This document shows positions 5,540 to 13,281 of a DNA stretch of 21,579 nt, piece by piece; the stretch's first letter is position 1, and each line of letters begins with the position of its first letter. The position numbers and the translations under genes are program-made. The stretch is from JBBRLA01 sp038231615. GTDB lineage: Bacteria; Myxococcota_A; Polyangia; Palsa-1104; JAEUJZ01. The stretch lies in contig JBBRLA010000054.1 of assembly GCA_038231615.1 (NCBI GenBank), positions 1 through 21,579 on the forward strand, read 5' to 3'. The notes beneath the pieces are model-generated. The model was not told the origin of the DNA, searched no databases, and saw only the letters and a program-made list of their open reading frames with translations.

Positions 5540-8215
5540 TTAAAGGAGCACCTTCACCTGGATCGGCGTACCCACCGCCATCTGGAAGTACTGCGCGCCG
5601 CCCTTCTGCACGCTGACGATCTTCATCATCGGCTCCGGCTCGACGATGCCGCCTTCGTTATGCTGGCCCTGCTTCAGCGCCGTCTTCAGCAGCTTGAAGG
5701 GGTGCTCGACCTCTCCGGCGAAGGTCTGGATGCGGCTGTATTCCGTGGCGGTCAGCGGCTCGCCCTTCATCTGCCGCTCGGCCATCGAGCCGAAGGCGTC
5801 GGCGCTTTCCGCCGCCTCGCCCATCACCTGCGCCACCCGCGGCGGGATCTTCATCTTCTGGGTCTGCTGCGCCAGCAGGCGCAACACCGCGCCCAGCTGC
5901 CGCCAGCTCTGAGGCACCGGATCGACCGCGCCGCGGGCCGGCTCGCGGGCCGCCGTCTCGAATGCCGACATGCCCCCACCACATTCGGCGCCTCCCTGCT
6001 CGTTGACCAGCACGGTGGTGTGGCGGAAGGTGGTCCAGCTTGCCAGGGCGCTTTGCAGCAGGCGCTGGTGCCACAGGTCCGGGGATACCCCATCGGGAGT
6101 ATAGGCATCGTCTCCCAGGAGCTGCACCAGGCGCAGCCAGGCCTCGGGTACGGTGTCTGAGCGCAGCGGCTGGGCGAAGCGCTGCTTCAGCCCCTCGTGA
6201 ACTGACTTCAATTCGGGGAACGCGGCGTACCCCAGGGGATCGTTCTTCTGGATGGCCTGCGCCGTGGGGCTGCCCAGCGCAGTCAGGAGGTCCAGTCCGT
6301 TGGGCAGCAGGCGTCCCGTCACCGAGCAGCCGGCCGGCACCCCGGTGTGCTGCACCGTGCTGCCCCAGATCTCACTGTCGATGCCCCAGGACAGCGGAAA
6401 GAGTTGCGGCGTCTCCTTCACATCCGGCGGCACGCATTGTGCCCGGACGTGGGGCGGCAGCGCCCGATCCGCCCCGAGCAGCGCGGGATGGCGCGAGCCG
6501 CTCAGGAAGGGTCGTTGCGTGTCAATCCAGCCCTGGTAGGCCTGTGCCAGCGCCTGGTCCTTCCCCAGCACCTCCCGCTCCTTGTCGTCGAAATTGAGCA
6601 GGTTGATGTACTTGAAGGCGCGGAAGTAGTCCTTCAGCCGGGTCGACCCGGTGTAGGGGCCGCGGGGGTGGAAGTCGGCGAACTCGACGGCCTCCGTCCT
6701 GGGCACAGTATGCAGGCTGCTTGGCGCCGACCGCTCCGCCAGGATCAGCTTGCCCTCAGGGGAAGCATAATGCCCATCCAGGGCCTGATGCGCCACCTTC
6801 GCGATCCCGGCGACCCGGGTCAGGCCGGCTCCCCCCGCGGCCTTCTCCAGCGCCTTCAGGAACTGCTCCAGCCGGGGCCGCGACACCTGCTGCTCGGTCA
6901 GCATGAACGCCGTCTGGAAACCCCCGTCCAGCACCTCCAGAAAACCGTCCAGCGAAGCGAAGATGGGCACCAGCACGTGATCGTGGCACTCGGAGTACAT
7001 GAGCTGGTCGTAGGGCTGGTAGATCTGGCTGTCCCCGGTGTTCGCGGTCAGAAGGCCGGTGTGTCCCAGGGTAGACAGACCGTCTGCGTCCAGGTCCGTG
7101 TCGCCCAGGTAGCGCACCGCCGCCAGAGGCGTGGCGACCGGCTCGACCACCAGTTGGACCACGCCGCCCTCGCCAGCGGCCCCGATCAGGCTGCGCCCGC
7201 TGGGGGCCATCACCGGGGGCAGCACGAAGTGACGACTTCCCGCCAGGGGGTCGGCGATCTGGCCGTCAGGGTGCAGCAGTTCGGCCCCGGCGGCATCGGC
7301 GGTCCAGCGCAGGCGGTAAAAGGCGTTGGGGGTATCCTGGATCAGAGTACGTCGAGGTACCTTGAGCGTCGTGCTGCGCTCCCAGTTGGTGCCGTAGGTG
7401 CGCCGATGCAGCCCGCCACCCGCGTCCAGCCAGGTGAGGGCCCCGGTGATCGCGTCCAGCGAGACCGGCAGCGCCGAGCGCGCCGATTCCACCTCGGGTC
7501 TCAGCTTACCCTCGTCCGAGGTCGGTTTCTCCTCGCGCCCGCGAAACTCCGCGTCGGTCAGGGTCGAAAGGGTCCCGGTTGGCGAGGTCAGCTCGTAGGC
7601 CAGCGTGCCGTCGGCCCGCACCCCGAGGATCTGGAACAGCCCCGCCCGATACTCGCGGCCGAAGAAAAGACGCTCGGCGCCATCGTAGCGCAGGAACGGG
7701 GAGACCGGCCGATCCAGCCGGGCCTTGCCGCGGTACACGGTCCGGGTCTTTTTTGCCTCGGGTACGATCTCGCCCTGCTCGGTCAGCGGCAGCAGGTCGA
7801 TGCGCCAGTCGGCGTCCTTGTGGCTGATCACATACAGGCCGCTGCCGAACTTGCTGAAGGTGAGCGCGTCCAGGCGACGGCCGGCCAGGGCCGGGCTTGT
7901 GCCAGGCCGCAACGGCCCCTTGAAGTCCCACAGGGACAAGGTCGGCGGCTCATCAGCCGCGCCGTAAAGCACCGCCAGCCAGCGCCCGGTTGGGTCCACG
8001 TCCAGCCCCAAAGCCTGGCTGCCCGCGGGCAACGGCACCTGGGCCCCGGGGCGTGGAGTGGCGATGTGCCACAGGGGCCACTGCGGTGGCTTATTGGCCT
8101 CCTCGAAGGGCGTGTCTGTGCGAATGACCTCGGGCGAACCCTTCGGACGGGCGGCGACGTTGCCCAGGGCGGCGGTCAGGACCAGGAAGACGGCGCAGGT
8201 GCGAAGAGGGATCAT
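5540..8215 (-). CDS. DUF3160 family secreted protein, cut short by an in-frame TAA
   Basis: 891 residues from the ATG at 8215, which has GGAG 8 bases upstream; an ATG five codons earlier (8230) is less well placed. MIPLRTCAVFLVLTAALGNVAA is a signal peptide, so the protein is exported. The first ~330 residues are beta-rich with propeller-like segments (VDPTGRWLAVLYGAADEPPT, and FGSGLYVISHKDADW). The DUF3160 region runs from about 385 to the end: TGDSQIYQPYDQLMYSECHD near 388, WGIDSEIWGS near 607, NGLDLLTALGSP near 640 and ASWTTFRHTTVLVNEQ near 725. The function of DUF3160 is unknown. The stop at 5540-5542 falls between two expected C-terminal strands, and the family C-terminus follows in the same frame, so the gene probably carries a nonsense change or a sequence error. 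Confidence 0.8.
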   Translation of the reverse strand: MIPLRTCAVFLVLTAALGNVAARPKGSPEVIRTDTPFEEANKPPQWPLWHIATPRPGAQVPLPAGSQALGLDVDPTGRWLAVLYGAADEPPTLSLWDFKGPLRPGTSPALAGRRLDALTFSKFGSGLYVISHKDADWRIDLLPLTEQGEIVPEAKKTRTVYRGKARLDRPVSPFLRYDGAERLFFGREYRAGLFQILGVRADGTLAYELTSPTGTLSTLTDAEFRGREEKPTSDEGKLRPEVESARSALPVSLDAITGALTWLDAGGGLHRRTYGTNWERSTTLKVPRRTLIQDTPNAFYRLRWTADAAGAELLHPDGQIADPLAGSRHFVLPPVMAPSGRSLIGAAGEGGVVQLVVEPVATPLAAVRYLGDTDLDADGLSTLGHTGLLTANTGDSQIYQPYDQLMYSECHDHVLVPIFASLDGFLEVLDGGFQTAFMLTEQQVSRPRLEQFLKALEKAAGGAGLTRVAGIAKVAHQALDGHYASPEGKLILAERSAPSSLHTVPRTEAVEFADFHPRGPYTGSTRLKDYFRAFKYINLLNFDDKEREVLGKDQALAQAYQGWIDTQRPFLSGSRHPALLGADRALPPHVRAQCVPPDVKETPQLFPLSWGIDSEIWGSTVQHTGVPAGCSVTGRLLPNGLDLLTALGSPTAQAIQKNDPLGYAAFPELKSVHEGLKQRFAQPLRSDTVPEAWLRLVQLLGDDAYTPDGVSPDLWHQRLLQSALASWTTFRHTTVLVNEQGGAECGGGMSAFETAAREPARGAVDPVPQSWRQLGAVLRLLAQQTQKMKIPPRVAQVMGEAAESADAFGSMAERQMKGEPLTATEYSRIQTFAGEVEHPFKLLKTALKQGQHNEGGIVEPEPMMKIVSVQKGGAQYFQMAVGTPIQVKVLL

Positions 8216-8316
8216 GGGGGAGGGCTCCATGCATGCGTGGAGAGGGGCCCATGATGATAACCGAAAAAGGGCCGCGCCGGTATCACAACGTCGTCAGGGC
8301 ATGGCTTACAAACGGG

Positions 8317-9009
8317 CTATTTTTTGTTTTTGCAGCAGAGCGTCCCGCCGCTCCCGCCCTGATGCGCCACATCCATGAGGCCCAAGCGCGAGCTGCACGA
8401 CCAGTCGCCCCCTGCCGGGCACAGGAGCGCCGTGTTCAATCCCAGGCATCCCTCACCGTCCAGCTTCACCGTAAAAGGGGCCGTGCCACAGCCCAGGACG
8501 GTGTGCTTTTCCTCCGGGGATGGGAGCCCGCAGTGGCCGAAGTACTTCATGTCCACTATTTCATGGACCACGGTGATGTCGGCCCGCACGACATAGAAAC
8601 CGGCGATCTGATCGCAGAGGAGCGAAGGGAGCAGCGCCCCATCCCGGCTGCTCTGGCCGCAGACGTGGTACCCGGAGTTGCCATCGCAGAGCGATTCGTA
8701 GTTGCCCGGGGCAAACGTGCCGTCGCAGGCCCACACCTCGCCAAGCTGGAGCAACTGGACCAGAAGGCCGCCCTGGATGCAGGCGGGGCGGCCCTGGGCA
8801 TCGGGCGGGCTGGTCAGATCTGGGGGCACGAAGGCCAGGTCCTGCGTCACGCCCGCATCGCCTGGCGGCATGCAGCGTTCCGTCACACATTGCCATCCAT
8901 CAGGGCAATCCTCAACGGCGGTCTCGGGCTTGCAAGCGTAGGGCCCGGTGTAGCCGGGTTGATAGCAGGACAGCGGCAAGAACAACGCCAGAAGCAGCGC
9001 CCGCGGCAT
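8317..9009 (-). CDS. Cys-rich lipoprotein, last gene of the sigma-factor operon
   Basis: 230 residues. MPRALLLALFLPLSC is a short lipoprotein signal with C15 as the lipidated residue; the lipobox PLSC is not ideal. The mature part starts with a small Cys-rich motif (ACKPETAVEDCPDGWQCVTERC) of the kind seen at the start of many myxobacterial surface lipoproteins. A linker DAGVTQDLAFVPPDLTSPPD and a Cys-containing C-terminal domain ending LCCKNKK follow. I do not recognise the C-terminal domain. Its ATG shares one base with the stop of the preceding gene (TGATG), so translation is probably coupled. It likely sits in the outer membrane or on the cell surface. Confidence 0.75.
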   Translation of the reverse strand: MPRALLLALFLPLSCYQPGYTGPYACKPETAVEDCPDGWQCVTERCMPPGDAGVTQDLAFVPPDLTSPPDAQGRPACIQGGLLVQLLQLGEVWACDGTFAPGNYESLCDGNSGYHVCGQSSRDGALLPSLLCDQIAGFYVVRADITVVHEIVDMKYFGHCGLPSPEEKHTVLGCGTAPFTVKLDGEGCLGLNTALLCPAGGDWSCSSRLGLMDVAHQGGSGGTLCCKNKK

Positions 9010-10031
9010 CAGAAGCGTCCTCCGATTCCCATTCCCAGCCCCGTCGGCGCCGGGGCCGGTACCAGGGTGAGGGCCTGAGCTTTCGAATGCTGTCGCGGGG
9101 TCTGCCGAAGGGTATGGTAAATCAGCCACGCTCCGCCGGCGCCCAGGGCCGCCGCCCCGCAGGCGTCCAGGACGATGGTGGCGGTGTTCAGTGCCTTGCC
9201 GCGGCGGTCCAGGTCGTGATCGAACTTCATCATGTCCAGCGGGACATTCACCTGCTGTGCCGCGACCAGCGTGGCCCCCCCGGTCCCGAACCCGGCGAGC
9301 AGCACCGCAGCACCACCGCCCACAAGCGCCAGGGCGGGCGCGGGCAGGCGTTTTGCCCTGGGCGGCGGGACCTTTGGCGAAAACCAGGCAGGGGGTCGCG
9401 CGACGGCGGGCGGGGGCGTCACGAGAGCCGGCGGCGGCTCTGCGATGGGAGGCGGGTCGGCAGGCGGCGCAACTGCCGGTGCCGGGTCGCGGGCAGGGGC
9501 CCTTTCCGCATCGGCTGGCGGTGGATCGTTGTGAGGTTGACTGACCATCGCTAGCTCGGTCCCCGCGGGCTCTGGCAAGTCCGCCGGGACCCCGGGCGCC
9601 GCCGGGCGGAAGCCCCGCGAAGGCGGCGGAAGGGTGCCCTGGGCCAGGCGATCGAGCATGGCGGGAAGGCCGATGGCCACCGCCTCCGCCAGATCGAAGC
9701 GAGTCGTCGGCCCGTTCAGGTGAAGGGTCCGCCGCACTTTTGCCGGGCCCAGGCTCAGGGTGACCCGCCACCGCAACCCTGGCGCGGGTTCCCGCTGCAA
9801 GAGGAGCTTCAGCACTGCTTCATTTTGTGAGGCTTCTTTCCCCACAATCCCTGGGGAGCGCAGGTACGGCCGGGCCGCCCGCGCCATCTCTTCTCCCAAT
9901 GCGGTATCGTCCGTGACCACCTGCAGGCGCTCGTGGGTCAGACGCCGATCGGTTCGCGCCAACGGATGACCCTCCGCCGCCGGCAGGGCCGCGGACAGAC
10001 CCAGGAAGAGTGACAAGGCGAGGCCCGTCAC
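9009..10031 (-). CDS. Exported Pro-rich membrane protein of the sigma-factor operon
   Basis: 340 residues starting at a GTG (10031) that overlaps the stop of the FecR-like gene in the form GTGA. MTGLALSLFLGLSAALPAAEG is a signal peptide. A ~130-residue soluble part (about 22-150) is followed by a long Pro/Ala-rich stretch (about 160-225). Two hydrophobic segments come next (ALALVGGGAAVLLAGFGTGG and a second around ATIVLDACGAAALGAGGAWL). The end, LTLVPAPAPTGLGMGIGGRF, finishes in Phe, a pattern seen in some myxobacterial envelope proteins. I cannot assign a family. The Pro-rich spacer suggests it spans the periplasm, possibly linking the membrane-bound FecR-like protein to the outer membrane. 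The long upstream extension of this frame is discarded because it lies over the FecR-like gene. Confidence 0.7.
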   Translation of the reverse strand: MTGLALSLFLGLSAALPAAEGHPLARTDRRLTHERLQVVTDDTALGEEMARAARPYLRSPGIVGKEASQNEAVLKLLLQREPAPGLRWRVTLSLGPAKVRRTLHLNGPTTRFDLAEAVAIGLPAMLDRLAQGTLPPPSRGFRPAAPGVPADLPEPAGTELAMVSQPHNDPPPADAERAPARDPAPAVAPPADPPPIAEPPPALVTPPPAVARPPAWFSPKVPPPRAKRLPAPALALVGGGAAVLLAGFGTGGATLVAAQQVNVPLDMMKFDHDLDRRGKALNTATIVLDACGAAALGAGGAWLIYHTLRQTPRQHSKAQALTLVPAPAPTGLGMGIGGRF

Positions 10032-11209
10032 CGGGATTCCGGGCCCGGCGGGATCGGCTCCATCTTCCGCCCCCGCGCCGCCTCCTTCAGGAAAAGCTGC
10101 GCCGACTCCCGATGCAGGCCCTGCGGGAAGCGCAAAAGGTAGCGCCGCCACGCCGCCGCGCCGTCCGCCAGGCTGCCGGTGGCATGAAGCTGGGCGATGC
10201 GTGCCAGGGCGTTGTCCGCCCGGGTGACATTGGGACTGCTGGCGGTGACCCGCTCGAAGCACGAGAGCGCCGTCTCGCGCTCGCCTCGATCGGCGGCGCA
10301 GGACCCCTTCAGGTACAAGGCGGCGCTGGTGTCCACGTCCCGCGGGGCCGTGTCCAGGTACACGTCCAGCGCGCCGCTTTTGTCCTCGCAGCTCCGGGAC
10401 TCGATCCTCTCCTCCACCTGCTTCTCGATGTGCAGCCGATACGCCCTCGCGCTCGGAACGGTAAGCTGCTCGCCCGCGCGCAGGAACACCGGGGTTTGCC
10501 TCCCGCCAAGCGGACGCACCTCGACCAGCCCCTCCTGCACCACCACCTGCGTCGAGTCCGCCTGGCGCTTGTCCACCTGAAAGCGGGTGCCGTGGACGAT
10601 CACCTCGGCGTCCGCCGTGACCACCACCAGCTTGCCCCCGCTGCCCAGGGTCGGCACCTGCACCGCCAGCAGACCATCGTGCAGGGTGATCCGCGGCCGA
10701 TGGGCGTTTGACTGTTCAATATCAGCGTGGCCCCGATCAAGCTTCAGCTGCGCCCCGCAGAGGATTCGCGCCTGCTTCTGGTCGGCTCCTGCCTGAAGGG
10801 TCAGCCGGGCCTCCCGCTGGGTCTGGGCGGTCGTGACCGGCGCACTAATGATGACGGGGTGCGCGGGCCCGTGCGCCACCATCAGCGCGGGGCGGGGGGG
10901 CCACAGGAACCATCCCACCACAAGGGGCACTACCGCCAGGGCGGTGTAGGCCAGAAAGTGCGTTTGACCGAAACTCTTGACCAGCTCCCACAGGTGGTAG
11001 CGCCGGCTCCGCTTGTGGGCCAGACGCAGGGCCTCGGCCTCCAGGGCGCCCCACCCGGCATCGCGTTCCTTGAGGGCCGTGTCCGGGTAAAGCCCCCAAA
11101 GCGCCTGCCCGAGCAGCCGATCGCCGGGGTCGGTCCCGGCCTGGTGCAGCATCGAGCGCAGGGGAATTGGATCGGTTTTGTTCATGGGCTTCCGATTATG
11201 GCTGGACAT
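10028..11209 (-). CDS. FecR-domain membrane protein with C-terminal TPR-like region (probable sigma regulator)
   Basis: 393 residues from the ATG at 11209, with GGGGGA 7 bases upstream; it overlaps the sigma gene by 14 bases. An alternative ATG is at 11185. The N-terminal ~84 residues are cytoplasmic. One membrane helix follows (HFLAYTALAVVPLVVGWFLW, about 84-103). A FecR-like periplasmic region comes next (about 150-265: LKLDRGHADIE, VTADAEVIVHGTRFQV, VVVQEGLVEVRPL, VFLRAGEQLTV). A helical, TPR-like tail (about 305-385: ALYLKGSCAADRGERETALS, AAWRRYLLRFPQGLHRESAQ) ends the protein. In known systems FecR-type proteins relay an envelope signal to a cognate ECF sigma factor. The adjacency, overlap and membrane topology all suggest that role here. 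Confidence 0.85.
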   Translation of the reverse strand: MSSHNRKPMNKTDPIPLRSMLHQAGTDPGDRLLGQALWGLYPDTALKERDAGWGALEAEALRLAHKRSRRYHLWELVKSFGQTHFLAYTALAVVPLVVGWFLWPPRPALMVAHGPAHPVIISAPVTTAQTQREARLTLQAGADQKQARILCGAQLKLDRGHADIEQSNAHRPRITLHDGLLAVQVPTLGSGGKLVVVTADAEVIVHGTRFQVDKRQADSTQVVVQEGLVEVRPLGGRQTPVFLRAGEQLTVPSARAYRLHIEKQVEERIESRSCEDKSGALDVYLDTAPRDVDTSAALYLKGSCAADRGERETALSCFERVTASSPNVTRADNALARIAQLHATGSLADGAAAWRRYLLRFPQGLHRESAQLFLKEAARGRKMEPIPPGPESR

Positions 11210-11843
11210 GATTTTTTCCCCCGCTCGCGCGGCCATCTTCCCGCCCCAGGGCCCCCCGTTCGCACCACGCCTCGAGCTGCTGGCGTAGTTCCAGGCGGGT
11301 GCGCGAAAGCCGCGACAGCACCGTGCCGCGCGGCTCACCGGTGATGTCGGCGATCTGCTGCACGCTGAAGCCCTCGACCTCGAAGAGCAAGAGCGCCGCC
11401 CGCTTGTCCTCGGGAAGGGCGGCCAAAAGCAGGGTCATCTGCCGGTACAGTTCATGATCGCCGTGCTGCTGCTCTGGCGAGCGCGACAGGTGCTCGCCCT
11501 CCGCCACCACCGCCATCCCGGCGACCTGCTCCGGTGCCGGGCGCCGGTTGCCGGCCCGCAGAAGGTGCTGCGCTTGGCGGATGCCGATGCGGGTGATCCA
11601 CGTCAACAGCGAGGACCGGCCGTCGAAACCGTCGATCTTCTGGAAGACGATGAGGAAAGTCGCCTGCACCGCGTCGTTGGCCAGGTTCGTGTCGGCAAAG
11701 ATGCGTTGCAGGATGCGCAGCAGCCGCGGGGCGAAGCGATCGTAAAGATGGCGGTAGCTGGCGGGCTCGCCCTTGCACAGGCCGGCGACCAGATCCTTCT
11801 CCACGGAGGCCCCCAGGGGCAGGTAGTTCAGGTGCTTGTCCAT
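11196..11843 (-). CDS. ECF-type RNA polymerase sigma factor
   Basis: 215 residues. Region 2 spans about 27-95 (YRHLYDRFAPRLLRILQR, then DAVQATFLIVFQKIDGFDG and LLTWITRIGIRQA), which binds core polymerase and the -10 element. Region 4 spans about 135-190 (LPEDKRAALLLFEVEGFSVQ, QIADITGEPRGTVLSRLSR), a helix-turn-helix for the -35 element. Region 3 is absent, as expected for the ECF group. The start ATG at 11843 has only a modest AGGCGG upstream. It is the first gene of a four-gene run in which every junction overlaps (sigma, FecR-like, Pro-rich exported protein, lipoprotein), so it probably controls its own operon in response to an envelope signal. Confidence 0.9.
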   Translation of the reverse strand: MDKHLNYLPLGASVEKDLVAGLCKGEPASYRHLYDRFAPRLLRILQRIFADTNLANDAVQATFLIVFQKIDGFDGRSSLLTWITRIGIRQAQHLLRAGNRRPAPEQVAGMAVVAEGEHLSRSPEQQHGDHELYRQMTLLLAALPEDKRAALLLFEVEGFSVQQIADITGEPRGTVLSRLSRTRLELRQQLEAWCERGALGREDGRASGGKNHVQP

Positions 11844-11906
11844 GGCCGCCTGTCATGATTGTAGGTGCAAGTAAGGTGCGCGCTACTGCTCTTTCCAGCC
11901 CATACC

Positions 11907-11926
11907 GGCCAACACTGGCCAACATT
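11907..11926 (-). promoter_or_regulatory. Tandem 10-bp repeat upstream of the ECF sigma gene
   Basis: Two adjacent units GGCCAACACT and GGCCAACATT lie about 64-83 bases before the sigma-factor start. In the direction of that gene they read AATGTTGGCC-AGTGTTGGCC. A 10-bp period places both copies on the same helix face, as in an activator or repressor site. The function is inferred. Confidence 0.4.
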
Positions 11927-11975
11927 GAATAGAGAAGAGAAAGCAGCCGGCAATTGCCTGGAAAGCGGGGCGGAT

Positions 11976-13160
11976 TTACTGGAAGGTGATGGGCAGGACC
12001 ATGCTCTGCAGCGTCCAGGCGGGTTGGTTGACCGCGTGGGCAAGCTGCTGCTCGGTGCCGAAGTAGTACTGCTCCCCGGTCTTGGCGCTGGTCTCCTTGG
12101 CCTGCGTGGTGGTGAACTTTCCATCAAAAGTCACCGAGGTCATCGCGCCAGCTGGCGAGGCGTACCACGGATCGCCAATGCCCTTGGCGGTGGGAGCGGC
12201 CAGGCCGTAGACGTCCAGGGTGGCCTTGACGGCGCCCTTGATCAGGGTGAACTGGAAGGTCGTCGGCAGCTTGGCCGTGCCCGTGGGCTGGATCTTGTTG
12301 TAATCGTGGTACGCCGTTTCCACCGCTCCGACGGCGACGTTGGCTGCGACGGGGAAGGACGCGGAGATCACCCGCCGCGCCGCTTGCAGGGTCAGCGGGT
12401 CGCGGGCGGCGTCGGTCAGCTTCTCGATGCTGGGGTGCTGCACCTGCACCCGGTACTGCCCCGCCGCCGCCTGGAACGAATAGGCGCCGTTGGCATCGGT
12501 GGCCATCAGGTTGGCGAAGAAGTGGTGCGACCCCGCCTCCTCGCGCTCCAGCACCGCCAGGTAGCCGGCCACGGGCTTGGCGTCGTAGGTCACCTGCCCC
12601 TTGACGGTGTAGAGGGTCGGCGCCGCCGCCTGCGGCACGCTGAGCTGCGAACACGGGTTGGCGGCAGCCGCGGAGAACGTCGGCGAGGCGGCGGGACAGG
12701 CGGCGAAGGCCGGGTCCGCGGGATCGAGCGCGTAATGCTTGAAGGTCGCCGGGACCGCCGCGTTGCCGTCCCCGTGGGCCAGGAAGAGGTATGCGTACTG
12801 CCCGGCCGGAAGCTGCGCGTCGCCGCTGAAGCTGCCATCGAGCTGCTTGGCCAACTGGACCAGCGGCTGCGTCCAGTCGCCGGTCTGACCGAAGCCGCCG
12901 ATGACCTCGACCGCGGTGACGCCAGCCCACAGGGGCTGATAGTAGAAGCTGACCTTCATCGGGGGGCCGCTGGTCAGGTCCGCGCCTCCCGTCGACAGAT
13001 CCGCCGCCCCGGCGCCGTCGGAAGTCGCGCCGTCCGGGAGGACCCCGCCGTCGGGTCCGCCGTCCACACCGCCGCCGTCCCCTCCGCACCCGGCCATGAG
13101 GGCGCAGAGCGCCCAGGAAGAGACAAACGAGGTGACCCAGGTAGGCTTGAATGCTTGCAT
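11976..13160 (-). CDS. Lipoprotein with carbohydrate-binding-like and carboxypeptidase-regulatory-like domains
   Basis: 394 residues. The start ATG at 13160 opens a lipoprotein signal ending in LMAGC (C25). A Gly/Asp-rich linker (GGDGGGVDGGPDGG onward, about 26-65) resembles those of myxobacterial surface lipoproteins. Residues about 70-140 (VEVIGGFGQTGDW...DGSFSGDAQLPAGQYAYLF) look like an early-set/CBM48-like beta sandwich. About 185-255 (YTVKGQVTYDAKPVAGYLAV, DANGAYSFQAAAGQYRVQVQ) looks like a carboxypeptidase regulatory-like (CNA-B/TTR-type) domain. The remaining C-terminal part is unassigned. These are binding or structural modules and no catalytic residues are visible. The gene ends 132 bases before the sigma gene and is probably a separate transcript, although it could be a target of that sigma factor. 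Confidence 0.75.
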   Translation of the reverse strand: MQAFKPTWVTSFVSSWALCALMAGCGGDGGGVDGGPDGGVLPDGATSDGAGAADLSTGGADLTSGPPMKVSFYYQPLWAGVTAVEVIGGFGQTGDWTQPLVQLAKQLDGSFSGDAQLPAGQYAYLFLAHGDGNAAVPATFKHYALDPADPAFAACPAASPTFSAAAANPCSQLSVPQAAAPTLYTVKGQVTYDAKPVAGYLAVLEREEAGSHHFFANLMATDANGAYSFQAAAGQYRVQVQHPSIEKLTDAARDPLTLQAARRVISASFPVAANVAVGAVETAYHDYNKIQPTGTAKLPTTFQFTLIKGAVKATLDVYGLAAPTAKGIGDPWYASPAGAMTSVTFDGKFTTTQAKETSAKTGEQYYFGTEQQLAHAVNQPAWTLQSMVLPITFQ

Positions 13161-13281
13161 GAGGATCTGATCTCCCTGAAATGTTGCCGCTCTTGCCGTA
13201 CTAGGACGAGACCGCGCGGCTCGAGGTTCCCGGCAAGGGGACAAGATGGCCCCGCGAAAGGCCGAGTGATACGATCGACCC

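Noticed and set aside
6347..8254. 635-codon plus-strand open frame
   Set aside because: It is antisense to the DUF3160 gene, with no ribosome site and no recognisable motif.
10032..10262. N-terminal extension of the Pro-rich exported protein
   Set aside because: It lies over the FecR-like gene; a signal peptide begins exactly at the GTG at 10031.
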